Part shown: positions 20,991 through 32,740 of the stretch, piece after piece
How the letters are laid out: each line of letters starts with the position of its first letter
Position numbering within the stretch: position 1 is the stretch's first letter
Assembly: GCA_022497155.1 (NCBI GenBank)
Contig: MU385710.1
Location: 1,116,001-1,180,000 of the forward strand
From: Whalleya microplaca
Lineage: Eukaryota; Ascomycota; Sordariomycetes; Xylariales; Xylariaceae
Length of the DNA stretch: 64,000 bases
Reading direction: 5' to 3'
Made by a program: the position numbers and the translations under genes
The notes under the pieces: model-generated
Databases searched by the model: none
Seen by the model: the letters and a program-made list of their open reading frames with translations, nothing else
What the model was told of the DNA's origin: nothing

Positions 20991-22587
20991 GAACTGAGAA
21001 CTGAGAGTGCAACCACCTGGGCAGTTTCGTTCATTCATCTCTCCCCCTTGGGCCATCCATACTTACTACCTATCTCGTCTGTTCTCCTGCCTCTGCCTCC
21101 ATCCATTTCCTACCGCTTCTTTACCGACACCCTCAACCTCAACCTATCTTTATCCTTCGTCCCGTCGTTCACTGTTCCTTTCTCTCTGCACAAGCAAGCA
21201 AGCGGTTTCTCCATCGATCAATCCCCATCCGTGCTTTCAACCCAAAGAACCACTACTCGCAGTACATCCCAGAGAAAGGAATCCAGCTTCCTTCCGCCTA
21301 TCTGTTCAGACTACCTAATTAATAAACCCCGTCCCTCTCTTTCCTTTGAGCGACCGTTGGTCTCTTTCAGCTCCTGCTCCCCTCCTTCCGCGAACTACCC
21401 TTAACCAGTCAATCACACCACCGTCCAACGATCCGAATTTGCCGCCCTTTGTCTGTCAGGACAGTTCATAATCCCCTCCACGGCCTTACTAGCTCGAACG
21501 ACTCCTCACACGACTGCAAGGACCAAAAGTGTGTTGACTGCTACTCGGTCTGATAGATAGTGTTTACACGTCATACTCGCCCCGAATCCATTGAGTATCC
21601 GGATCTGCACCGAAGCCAGGACCACCTCGCAACGACGCCTATTATCATCAATCTCCCGTTGAGCAGGGGCCCCGAAGAGTCATAACCTCGCCGACCCGCC
21701 CATTGTTGAGTCAAGTTGTCAACTCGGAGTCTAGCCCAGCTTCTTCAACCACACAACCAATACACACCTAGCAACATCTTGTCTGTTTTCGACTCCAGGT
21801 GGCCGGCCAGTCATATCGACTTGGTCATATAAAGCCCACCACGACACCACCCGACCAACTGTGTCCATTCAGAACAAAGCCAGCCAGCACAGGATCGTCT
21901 CGCTCGAATGCCACTTTGACCTCTCCAGTAGTTGTGTGTTGATACCAAGGGCCACCCAGCCTTCGGACTTCGCTGCCTCGTCGACCCGTTTACCAAACGC
22001 CAGACTTGCAACATCAACCATATCAACAACACATAAGAAGCACAATCATCGCTACAGGCTCCACCACCGGCTGAAGCTTGCAACTGCGACAAACCAAACG
22101 ACACTCTTTCAGATTTACTACACCGTATCCAATGTCCTTATAACGACCTTTTTCTTTCATTCTTTCAGGGCCGTAGGTCCTTCACTTATTCACGAACATT
22201 TTCACCGCTTTCATTTGTTCAGTAAACCGGAAATACCCTGGATGAGCCTCTGACCCATTAACGATCTGGAGTTATATGTTTTCTTTTCCCCCTTTGGCAT
22301 ACCTGTATATCCTCGCTGCCTGTTCCTCGCTCTGATACACACACAAACTCTCCTCTTGACTTATTACCTATTATCTCGTATCACCACTCAGCAACCTTAG
22401 CTCTGTACACAAGGACTCAAAAAGTTACTTGCATTGGTTTCACTAGACTCGTGCATACCCTTCTATCAAGATAGACGGCCGGGAAGGGAAAAATCGTTTG
22501 TACAGTTGTACGATCACCCGTGGTTACACTCGAGCCACCCCTCTCATCTTTCAGTTCAAATATTTGTCTCTCCTTTGAGACAGCGTC
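20991..22587 (+). promoter_or_regulatory. Long pyrimidine-rich leader/promoter of the kinase gene
   Basis: About 1.6 kb of CT-rich DNA with repeated TCTCT and CCATC words runs up to the kinase start. Composition changes from the spacer to this leader near 21.0 kb. Such tracts are common in long 5' UTRs of fungal regulatory genes. It contains several upstream ATGs opening short frames, so translation may be restrained by uORFs. The transcription start cannot be placed by eye. Confidence 0.45.
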
Positions 22588-24534
22588 ATGGAATGCTTGC
22601 GAAACAACTTCTACGATGGCGTTGTACTCGATGGGAGATTTCAGACTATCTCCCCGCTCAACCATGGGTCGTTCGGAATGGTTTTCATGGCCAGGGATTT
22701 GAAAACTAATGAGAATGTGGCTATCAAGTGTTTGACCAAGAAAGCAGCTGCCAATGATATCGGGATCGAATTCGCCGTCGACGAGAGATCCGAAGAGCTG
22801 TTTTCCCACCGTCTCCTTGGTGCTCATCCCAACATCGTCAACCTGATTCACTCGTTCGAGACGGATGCCCACGTATATCTCGTCCTGGAATACTGCTCCC
22901 GCGGCGATCTTTACGAGGCCATCCGAACAGGATATGGTCCTTTGGAAACCGAACATGTCCGCCGATTCATGCTCGAGCTAGTAGACGCTGTTTCGTATAT
23001 GCACTCAAAGGGCGTCTACCACCGAGACATCAAGCCTGAGAACATATTCCTTACCGAGTCTGGTTCGATGAAACTAGGCGATTTCGGCTTGGCGACCACC
23101 GACAACTGGAGCTACGAAACTACCGTTGGAAGTGACCGGTACATGTCCCCGGAACAGTATGACTCAGCCGGAGCTGGGTACTCGCCGGCTCAGGCTGACA
23201 TTTGGGCTATCGGTATCTGTCTCCTGAACATCCTATTCTCTCGAAACCCGTTCACCACTCCTACCGAGACCGACCCGCTGTTCCTGGACTTCTCCCGAGA
23301 TAAGCAGTCACTTTTCGATGTCTTTCCTACTATGTCACAAGATACGTACGAAGTCATTGTGGAATGCATGAGCTTGGACCCTCGCAAGCGATCCCTAGTG
23401 GGTGTCAAGAACGCCCTCCGCAGAGTTGTTAGTTTCACTACTCTCGAGGAGGCGCTCGATGACTTCTGTGCCACAGAGCGCACAGCCATCGCTACAGCCA
23501 ATCGCGAGCCCCTTCGAACTCCTTCGATCCAGAGTCCTCAGATCGATCAGGGCGCCTTTCCGTGGGCGAAGGCCTTGCATGCCAGTCCACAGCCTATCCG
23601 CCAACTCAGTGCTATTCCCGACGATGAGAGTTACACCGAGGAGTTGTTCCCCAAGTCGGAAGGCACCACGGATTGGTTTTCGGGTTCTTCTGCCATAACG
23701 CCCTCGATCTCGTCGGTTCTCACCTCCAATCTTGCCGCGTCCATGAACTCTTTCAATGTATCACGACCCATGAATGTGCCTACTCGAACCGGTGCCAAAG
23801 TGTCTCCTATGTCCGGCTCTCTTCCCATTACTATGTCAAAACCGAGGCCAACTATGAGCGCTATGTCTATGGTGTTTGGCCGACAGAAGGATGGCGTGTC
23901 GAAGAGTTGGAGTGACATGTGGGACGAGGATGTAGAGGAAGATGAGCAACACCGTGCACAGCAGCTCCAGGCGCTCAAGGAGATCAACTCGAGGACCTGG
24001 AGCCAGGAGAGCAAGGGGGCGGCCCACAGTCAGCAGGAGCAGGTATCCTCGCACCAGGCGCCAGCGTCTGATAATGAGAAGCCTGAGGCTTCGCCTGTGA
24101 ACGACGCCATCTCAAACGATATTGATGGGGACCTGGTTGCGGATGGATTTTTCTTTCAGGAGCCCGTTGCTGTTGAGCAGCCCAAGCATTTCCCCCCTCG
24201 CTACTCTCCACCGTCGAAGCGTAACGGTTTTGACAAGTGGGCAGCGCTTGGAGAACGCCGGCGGGCTTGCACAGGAGCACCGGAGCCCAAGTCGCCAGAC
24301 TACGGCGCAAAATCTCGACAACAATTTGGATTTGGATTCAACAACTTTCACGAAGTAGGGATGGGCATTTGGGATCACGCCCATGAACAGCAGCAAAGCC
24401 ATAAATGGCAACGGGAACGTATCGCATCACGCGATTGCCCGTGGAATAAGGGCCGAGACTGGAACTGGCGCAAGGAGAGGCGCCATGATCTCGGCGATAT
24501 TGAGTGGGTTGGCCACTGGCAGGAGGCTCACTGA
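22588..24534 (+). CDS. Ran1/Pat1-like Ser/Thr protein kinase
   Basis: Intronless, 648 residues. The kinase domain covers about 15-290. The glycine loop is LNHGSFGMV, with Asn at the first Gly position, followed by VAIK (K47). The catalytic loop is HRDIKPEN (D147) and the magnesium loop is DFGLA (D165). The activation segment ends in GSDRYMSPEQ, which is typical of the Ran1/Ksp1/Sks1/Vhs1 group of nutrient and differentiation kinases. The domain ends with MSLDPRKRS. The remaining 350 residues are low-complexity and Ser/Pro-rich with an acidic patch (DMWDEDVEEDEQ) and a tryptophan-rich basic end (WNKGRDWNWRKERRH). By family it should link nutrient signals to growth or sexual development; the exact orthologue is not settled. 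A long leader precedes it. Confidence 0.88.
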   Translation: MECLRNNFYDGVVLDGRFQTISPLNHGSFGMVFMARDLKTNENVAIKCLTKKAAANDIGIEFAVDERSEELFSHRLLGAHPNIVNLIHSFETDAHVYLVLEYCSRGDLYEAIRTGYGPLETEHVRRFMLELVDAVSYMHSKGVYHRDIKPENIFLTESGSMKLGDFGLATTDNWSYETTVGSDRYMSPEQYDSAGAGYSPAQADIWAIGICLLNILFSRNPFTTPTETDPLFLDFSRDKQSLFDVFPTMSQDTYEVIVECMSLDPRKRSLVGVKNALRRVVSFTTLEEALDDFCATERTAIATANREPLRTPSIQSPQIDQGAFPWAKALHASPQPIRQLSAIPDDESYTEELFPKSEGTTDWFSGSSAITPSISSVLTSNLAASMNSFNVSRPMNVPTRTGAKVSPMSGSLPITMSKPRPTMSAMSMVFGRQKDGVSKSWSDMWDEDVEEDEQHRAQQLQALKEINSRTWSQESKGAAHSQQEQVSSHQAPASDNEKPEASPVNDAISNDIDGDLVADGFFFQEPVAVEQPKHFPPRYSPPSKRNGFDKWAALGERRRACTGAPEPKSPDYGAKSRQQFGFGFNNFHEVGMGIWDHAHEQQQSHKWQRERIASRDCPWNKGRDWNWRKERRHDLGDIEWVGHWQEAH

Positions 24535-26928
24535 GCTCTTCCTCGCTAGTCTTGTCACTTGTAGTTGTGCTCATCTTTCCATCGTTTGTCCTGGGTTGCC
24601 TGCCAAGTTTTTTTTCGTTCTATTCTGCCATGTCTTGTTCTTGATAATGGAATTTTTTTGGGGAGGAAGAAGGATCGAAAGGATGAAAACCATGGCGATA
24701 AATTGAATGGTTTCTTGGATCACACAGTTTGGCAATTGGCAGGAACACCCAGACAAAACCCGATGGATTGATCTAGCTTCAACTCGCTCTTTAGGTATTA
24801 GATATCTCCCGACTACTAGAATAATACCAGAAGTTACCCACTCAATGCTGCCTTAACCAGTCTTTCCCGACTATTGACGTGAAGACTTTATTTACTAATC
24901 CTCTACGGAGTTTTACAACTTACTCAGAAAGTTTGACTACCTGGATATTGATTCTTCAACTTTTAGTTTGACTAGCACTCAATAACAATATGTTTCCTAT
25001 TCTGTCGAACGGCATGGTAATGTCTTAGCGATGGTCTTAGACATAGCTGTGAGGTGGACACAGGATGTTTGAGATAAGCACATGTTTGAGCAAAAGAAGA
25101 AAAAAATCCGTTCATAATCTTGATTGTAATCTAGGTTCATTCTTCTAACATCTAATCTAGGTAGTATAAAATTCACTTCCTCTACGAGCTACTCCCGTTC
25201 TAGTTTGTATATCCGAACTATGATATCTCGCTATAATTGGCTGCTTACGTATATTCATGCCGCTTCTTGTTTCCTAACAACAACATATCAAGCTTCCTCC
25301 ATGATAGCCTCTAATCGCTTCTACCTTCACCTAGTATGACCAAGCTCTTGCTCACAGAATAAGGCCATACTATAAGGCCATTATCATCCAACGACGACAT
25401 CACACGTGCCACAGGTAATAAAACGCGGAATAAGTATTCCACGTCTTCCACGTGTTCTCCTTCTCAGCCCGATATCCGGTACCTACATACCATTGCCTCT
25501 CTCTCTCGTGTCGAACGAGGCAGGCGTCACGCGCGTCGAGGTTCGCATATGTAGACACAGAATTATTGAATCGAGACCCTCCTCCTCTCATAACACGAAC
25601 CTGGAGGGGAGGGGAGCGAGAGGTGGATCCCAATTCCCCCCCCTCCCCCCATCCTCGAGCCCAGAATAATCAATCAATACAATTACTCACGTCTGCCGGG
25701 GCATCCGGGACCCAGGAGCCGCCACCCACCCGGCAGACAGACAACGTGATGCTCTCGTGGACAATAGCCCGCGGGCCCCAGTATACCCCAACGTGTGCGC
25801 TCACTATTTCCGCACATCGCGAGGCGGCGGGTGGAGGTGGAGCGAGCTGGGAGAGACAACTCACTCACGGCTGGCTAGTAGTGCCCTCGAGACGATAAAG
25901 TGACAGGCTGGTAGGCAGGTACGTAGGCCGGTAGGTTGGTAGGTAATGAGGGGGATCATCCTCGCGATCGCTGGCTCGCTCCTCCTCTGGTCCGCGGTAC
26001 TGCTCACTCACTTGCTCACTCGCCCAACCACTGAATAAGTGAGTGAGTGGGATGGATCCGTGCGTGCGTGCGTTGATCTATCTATGTATCTGGACAACGC
26101 AGGGACGGAACAAGCACTTTGCCCACTGCTCACGGGTTCGAGGCATGACGCGGGAGAGCGGGGCAAGGCGAGAGGAGAGACCCTGAATTGTCTGGGTTGG
26201 TCTGGTCTGGTCGAACAGCCGACGGACGATGATCGTGTTCTGTCTGTCTGTCTGTCTGTCTGTCTGTGACTGACGCCAGGCGGAGCCCTGCCCCGCTGGC
26301 TGGGTAAGTATGTACTGTAGCTGGCTCAGTTGGTCAGGGCGCAGAAAACCCGAACCAGAACCAGAACCGGTCCCAGGTAGGGATGGTTTTTTATTTAGCT
26401 CAAAGAGGCCGCCTGCCGCGCAGCACCGAACGTGGCGGCCGGTGGGTGGTCTACCCAGCGCCTGCGTGCTGCTGGTTGAGAGTGAGGTGCCGGGGGCAAT
26501 AATAATTCATGCTTGCTTGATTGCCTCCGAAGGCTGGGCTTCGCGGCTAGATCATCGTTTTGCGGTTCCTGGAATGGCGCGTTCGTGTTCCGTGAACGTG
26601 TGACGATGTCGATGCTCGAAATTGAGCGTCCTGCTAGTCATGGTCGATATTGTTCGTCGGTTTTTGCACTGTGGTGGTGCAAGGGGACCCGAAGTCGATT
26701 ATTCTCCCCAACCTACATGCCTGAGATAGATAGTTGACCTTCGGATGCTTCAATAGCCGTTGATTCGGTTCCTTTCGATACCTAGTCGAGCCTTCCTTTA
26801 TAGGATGGGAAAATCACCAGGCCCGAAAATGGTGTATCACTTGAAAATTGCATCACTCGGATGGTTCGACATTGGCCTCTGGGTATTAGTGATCTTCAAT
26901 TTGATTACAATGCTAATCACCTACATCA
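24535..26928. other. Gene-poor spacer downstream of the kinase
   Basis: The first few hundred bases hold the kinase 3' UTR. From about 25.4 to 26.7 kb the DNA is rich in CTCAC, GTAGG and TGTC words and short tandem motifs. No supported gene; all open frames are short and compositionally random. Confidence 0.5.
26241..26264. repeat. (TGTC)6 microsatellite
   Basis: Six perfect TGTC units in intergenic DNA. Confidence 0.85.
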
Positions 26929-27312
26929 TTAACCCTTAACAAGCCGAGCATCAAGATCATCATCCTCTGCATCCTGGCTGCCTGGGTCGTCTAATCCAAG
27001 CCGAACTTCCAGACCTGAGAACATCCCTCTTAGCTCTCTGGCGATCTCGTCGAGATCGTCCCGATTACCCTTCGCATCCCACTTGGATGTACACCTGTCG
27101 GACCCTCTGACGATCCTAAACTGGCGATTGGCCTCGCTCCGAGCTCGCAACGCTGAAGGAATGCAAAGAACACCTCTACGTCTTTAGGTGTCCTTTTCAG
27201 CCCATCAGCTAGCAACGTGGCGAGGGCCAGCCGAATCCACGATGGCAGAATCCGGCGCCGGCGCCATGGTGGGGGGTTGTGGCGTATGCGGCGTGGCCGG
27301 AGATGTCGACAT
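26929..27312 (-). pseudogene. Possible frame-disrupted relic of an unrecognised gene
   Basis: Three minus-strand frames follow one another with protein-like composition. The first begins at 27312 (MSTSPATPHTPQPPTMAPAP) and stops after 35 codons. The second continues LLADGLKRTPKDVEVFFAFLQ. The third reads RARSEANRQFRIVRGSDR, then DDLDEIARELRGMFSGLEV, and ends in an acidic tail at 26929. Two frame changes without matching splice sites suggest a broken gene. The family is not recognised. An active gene with non-obvious introns remains possible. Confidence 0.35.
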
Positions 27313-29992
27313 GGTATTCGTTCATAGATAGGAGGAGCTCGGGGCAGAGGCTGGTCACCGAGGTCAAATCAATGAATGAATGCCCACTGGAAATGCGGGT
27401 CGGTCTCTAGATCTACCTACTAAACATAGCAAGACCCGTACACGTATAAAGATTAGGAATGTGGGTTCACCCTGTCGACGTCATTGTTCACCAGCTCGAG
27501 CTTGTTGCAGACAGCAGGCCATGGAGTAACCCTAGGGAGGCAATCCTTCAATGGCTTCCTCCTTGCGTTCCAGAAGCGGGAGGCGCTCGTTGCCGGGCCA
27601 ACTCATTCTCGTCTGTGACTAGCATGGCGGTTAATTATAATGTCTCTCCATAGCCGGTGGAGAAGGTGAGGTCGTGTGCTTCATGGCCTATCTGTAGCAA
27701 GCCTGGGGTGAGACATGTCACTATTGATAGATATAAGCTGAAGAATGGAGATGATTCATCTGTAGAAAGGCGTCTCGGCTCGTTCCTCTTCTATGGTGTC
27801 TCAATGCCCAATGCTACTAGCGTAACGGCCCAGGAAGCGTATCTATACGAGGACGATGGCGTTCCTCCAGCGGTTCTTCCGTCGTGGAATTCCATGCTCG
27901 TTTTAGCTGTATTCAGATCTTATACGATTTTATCTAGGTGTTTCTAATTTGAGCTATAGTTCTAAGGTCGAGTTCAGCCACCTACTCCACGGTAACATAT
28001 GTAGTAATCTTTGTACACATACGGAATACAAGCTAAGCAGTTATTTCAGCTGTTCCCGTAAGTGCAGGTCTCTATCTAAAACAAATCCATGCTATCAAAC
28101 AAGACAAGAGGGAACAATTGATATCTCGGCAATATGTATCCTGAAGTGTGCGCTATTCACAAAGCCCATCCCATTCTCGTTCTCTAGGTTGGATATGGTC
28201 TCCTACTTGTTATAGTGCGATGGCTCGCCATCGATGATATCAGAGACTTTGTCTTTGAAGTCTATTGATAGTGTGTTCCTGTTGCAGGGGACCGTAGATA
28301 CTCTAGTTGCAGACCTTCATGCTACGTTAAGCCCAAGTTTGCGAACTCCTCATATCTCTGAGAGCCACAGCGTTGGTCGTAGATATGACAAGTGATGTTA
28401 CGCTTCAAGAACTAGATCGGTAGAGTCATGCTAACGATGCCGCCACTCGCTGTAGTAATACTCGAATTCTTGATGGTCATATTAACTCAAAGTAGTTCGA
28501 AATGCTCCATAGACTTTGGGTCATCAGCCCTTTAATAGCCAACGAGTACTGAGGATTTTTATAAAGATTCAGAGTCGTAAGGAAGCCTAAATACGCGGCA
28601 CCCGAAGACCAAGTAGTTACACTGATGAGTCCAAAGTAATTGTATGAAGCACGTGTCCAATAAACACACAAATACAATCCTTGGTACCCCATGTTGTGTA
28701 GGTGCTTCCTGTTACAAGAGCCATCTTAATATAATCAGTGCCAGTTATGCTTGAGATTACCCTCACGCGTGCTAGTTGTGTCATACGATATTATGTCGGG
28801 TTTGCCATGCATGATTCGGTCTATCAGGAACAAACAACGTTGTCCTTTATATTAAAGATTCCCCAAGCAGACGGGTAGATACGTTAAATGTCAAGGATAC
28901 CTACATACATCCTTAGGTTAGTGGTTCTCCTGGTTTGTTGTATTTTCAGGTAAAGTGTTCCTATAGTAACAATAAAATATACTTCTACCTCCTTCCGGAA
29001 CTCACTATATTCTGCAGCATGTCCATGGTGTACGAATTCTCATAATTTGATTTTAATGTAATTGCTGGTATTTGGTTAAGAACTGTACGTCTCTCTTTGT
29101 ACACGGAGCTACAATTACTTCCAATGAACTGACAGAATATAACCTAGAAAATTGTTTCATTATATTCACCTAGATGAAATGACCGACCGCCCGGTTTCTA
29201 TCGGTCTCTATAGCTACAGCTTGATATTTCATCCATAGGCCACTCATCCACACTGCCAGTTTCAGATAAGTAGACTGCAAGATGGTGCTATGGACGAACA
29301 CCAGGCAGATGGTAGTTGGGTCAAGTGACTAAGGAAGGAGAAATAATAGCGTGCCCAATCTGATTGCACTGATTATTTCGATTGTGCCTATGAGTATGAC
29401 GACTCTAGTATTTCGATCCGATGAACTTCAAGTGTCCTTTGGTATATATATGCTGTGCAATTTCCAAAAACATACTTATCCCAGAATGGCCTACCTATAC
29501 AGTTTCCAATGTGCGAAGTCCCGATTAATTATACTACTTCACCACAGTATAGCCGATCGTAAGGGACTCGCCGTCAAGATAAGCCGTAAGAAGTCGATTC
29601 ATTTGATTTCATGGCTCCGGCCAGCCTATTATCTACAACATATCTCTCGTGCTCCTCGTGAAAAACAATGATGAAAGGCAATGCCTCGAGATCTTTCCAG
29701 CCAGACTCTAGCAGGATTTTACGCTATGGTAACGATATAATGGGATACTATAGTGAATTAATCTTGAGTTACGCCGCAGAGCCTCAAAATCGAGTTAATT
29801 GAATCTATACGGTCGTACCAACTTCGTACTGTGGGCAGGTTGCATATGGCGGGGCAGGTATTATTCCTTTATGCAGTAATGTACGAAGCCCCAATGGCTA
29901 CAAATGTCGGCTGTCATCTCAATACTGTTCAGAAGTAAAACTACCTTGGTCTATAGCCAGTGTTACGTAGAAGGGTATAGATTCAGCTCATT
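27313..29992. other. Gene-poor, AT-richer spacer
   Basis: About 2.7 kb, visibly richer in A/T than the flanking genes from about 27.9 kb on. No transposase, reverse transcriptase or terminal repeat is recognised. It includes the upstream region of the F-box/ankyrin gene. Old, mutated repeat DNA is possible but unproven. Confidence 0.5.
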
Positions 29993-31965
29993 ATGGCTAA
30001 GCAACAAAGACAACTATCGGACATGCCCAACGAGGTGCTCATGGATATTATTGAGTACCTGGACCAGAGCCGAGATATCGGTTCCGCCACTCGCATAAAT
30101 CGGCATTTCTACTGGCTGTTCTACGGATACTACCTTGACTTCATGTTTGAGAAATGCATTGACAGGAACAAGCTCGGGTGGTGTTTGTCATTGTTCGTTA
30201 CCTCTGTCAGGGTTGACTCATTTAGTACTATACAATACCTTACAAGCCAAAGGCCTGGGCAATATTTTAGAAGGTAAATCTTTCACTATTTCTGTTTGCA
30301 GTGCATGGCAGCTGATTGACTCTTGATGGTTTGCTTAGGTTGGTTTCGGGATACCCATTCAAAGTCTTTCCCCGTAGAAGAGTTACGTGTCTTCATCTCT
30401 CCCTGTTGAGTGATGCTCCACGAGTTTCTGCTCATCTTATGAAGTTTGGCGCCGATATCAACCAAGAAATCAGCAATTATCCAGATCTCACACCACTCTG
30501 TTTGGCTCTAGCAAGGCCCAAGAGCAGCACACAGAATGAGATCGATACAGCCTTAAGGATCGCATGTAGTTATGCTTTGCCCAAAACTGTTACCTCTCTT
30601 CTTCTCAGGGGGGCGGACCCAAATACCCTCGGTCCGTATGGAGTCGGCGCAATACATTCCATCGTGATTAAAAGGCTCTCTTGGCGTGATTACGAAGATT
30701 TGATGTATCTCAGCCATAGATATGCTGATATCCGACCCTGGGAGACCTCGATTTATATGACACTATCTCTACTTTTGCATTATGGAGCAGATGTCAGCCT
30801 GACCACTCAGACATCGAGAATACACATATGTGACCCGACCTGCTGGCGGTCATTCGACTGTGACCATCGGGGCCAGACTGCTCTTCATCTTGCAGCCGCA
30901 GCTGGCCTAAATGACTGTGTCAGTTTACTACTTGAGAATGGAGCAAAGCCTACAGAACCAAATTTGGATGGTTGTACGCCGCTATATGGAGCATTGTCTC
31001 AAGGCCACGCAGAAACTACGCGTATCCTACTGGAAAGATCTTCAGATAGCAATCCCGTCGTCGAAGTGCCTCGTAGAGGTACCGCACTCCACATTGCATG
31101 CCGCTTTGCCTATTCATTAATCGTGCATGAAATTCTGCAGCTTGGCGTAAATGTTGATGTTGTCGACTCCCAGGGGCGGACACCTCTTCATGAGGTCCTC
31201 GGGCAAACTCAGCTCGAAAGGAAAGAGGATGTAGTAGCAACACTACTACACCTTGCAAACTACGGAGCCGATCCAGATATCACTACAAACGCCACAACTC
31301 CACGCCAACTAGCACAGACGCACCCATTTCCTGTCGTTAGAGAAATGTTCGTCTCGATAAAACCACGCACTTCGCGCCTGCGCACCAGAAACGGTTTGCA
31401 ATGGGCATATACCCAGCAAGTCTCTCAGGACCCAATGTCAGGGGTTACGGAAGGAAATTTGCTTAGAGGCCCCAAACTGCCAAGAAGCAGCCCAACTAAA
31501 CAAAGGGAGACTACAGAGCAAACTTTCCAGCCTCAAAGTGTCATCCAATTTCCCAACCTTCCAGAGGCACATCCCAGCACAGCTGTACAAGAAGATCGAG
31601 AAGACTCTACAGGGTCTATCTCAGAAATACCAATGTCCTCATGGGCCGGGGACAACACTGCACGGATGATCAAGGAACTACACGCGCCTGCAAAGCCCAA
31701 GATTGCAGAAACCAGACCAGCGCCCTCTGAGAAAGGCATCGCTGCCTTCCCCCCTCTGGTCGAAGATCGTACGAAGGTGTCGTCGGTAGCGTCTACTAGC
31801 GCTGCGATGGAACATTCGTCATTTTGGGGTGCTTTCGCCCGAGCAGCAAGAGAAACGAGTGTGAACAAGAATGACACAAGTAGAAAAGAGACTCAATCAG
31901 ATGCACAACCAAGAAGGGCCGCTGCTCCTCGAGGTCGTTCAAAGTGGAAACCCTTACAGCTCTGA
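29993..31965 (+). CDS. F-box/ankyrin-repeat protein
   Basis: Exons are 29993..30273 and 30339..31965, giving 635 residues. The 65 bp intron has a GTAAAT donor and a TGCTTAG acceptor and restores the frame (phase 2). The N-terminal F-box reads LSDMPNEVLMDIIEYLDQS, then ATRINRHFYWL (about 8-45), and would bind Skp1 in an SCF ubiquitin ligase. Ankyrin units follow: LMKFGADINQ, LLLRGADPNT, LLLHYGADVS, GQTALHLAAAAG with LLLENGAKPTE, RGTALHIACRF, and GRTPLHEVLG with ANYGADPD (about 120-415). The rest is a low-complexity tail. The architecture is common and variable in filamentous ascomycetes, where the repeats select substrates. Between about 30207 and 30275 another frame looks more ankyrin-like than the spliced one, so a frameshift or model error there is possible. 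Confidence 0.8.
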
Positions 31966-32740
31966 AGTCAAAGAAATGCAATATTGCGTAGAAAAATAGA
32001 CAGGGGCTGGTCAGGTACATATGATTCACCGTTCTGTCAGGTACAGGATATACCGCGACTACTTTCTTTGTTTAGGTTAGAAGTGAGCATTCTTGTCTGG
32101 AACTTGCTATTTAGTCATCTGTATCTCTATCTCATGACTTCGATTCCAGGTCTCCAAGATATAGAAACCAAATAAAGGCTTCACAGTCAATGCATTATGT
32201 AATCTGTCAATAGCTTCTATGATCCAGACACATATCAGTTTCCAGTACCTGAATCTAGATTACAACTTATACACCCTGTATTAGGGCGTTCGATAAGGGG
32301 TACATGCTTCTACCAGACAAAGCTATTATAGGATCGCGACCTAGTCTCAGTTGTTGACATTACGCCTGTATGGCTATTGTCCATATATGCCAATAATTGA
32401 GTCTCCTATCATGATATCGAGATGATTCGCATCAGAAGTCAGCTAGGTATGTTAACCACGATTAAAATACTTAATGAACTTCTATTACTTGAGTTGACAC
32501 TGGAACACTGAGATTCTACTCGGTCATAATACCAGAAGAATAGCCGGACTGACCCTATTTATGATCTATATTCACTATATTTTCCCGATTATATACCAAC
32601 ATCAAGAGATCATCTTTTTGATAAATACAATACTACGCCTGCCGCTAATGCATATGCCAATGCAGTACGCCGAAACGCCATTTGCATCGTAAAAACCCAC
32701 CGGTAACTGAGATGCCGCTTTTAGACTCCTGTAATTACGC
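31966..32740. other. Convergent intergenic spacer
   Basis: 775 bp of AT-rich DNA between the stops of the F-box/ankyrin gene and the amino-acid transporter. No gene is seen. Confidence 0.55.

Noticed and set aside
30180..30214. A second intron in the F-box/ankyrin gene (GTGTTT to CTGTCAG)
   Set aside because: It would be only about 33 nt, below the minimum for fungal introns, and the frame is open without it.
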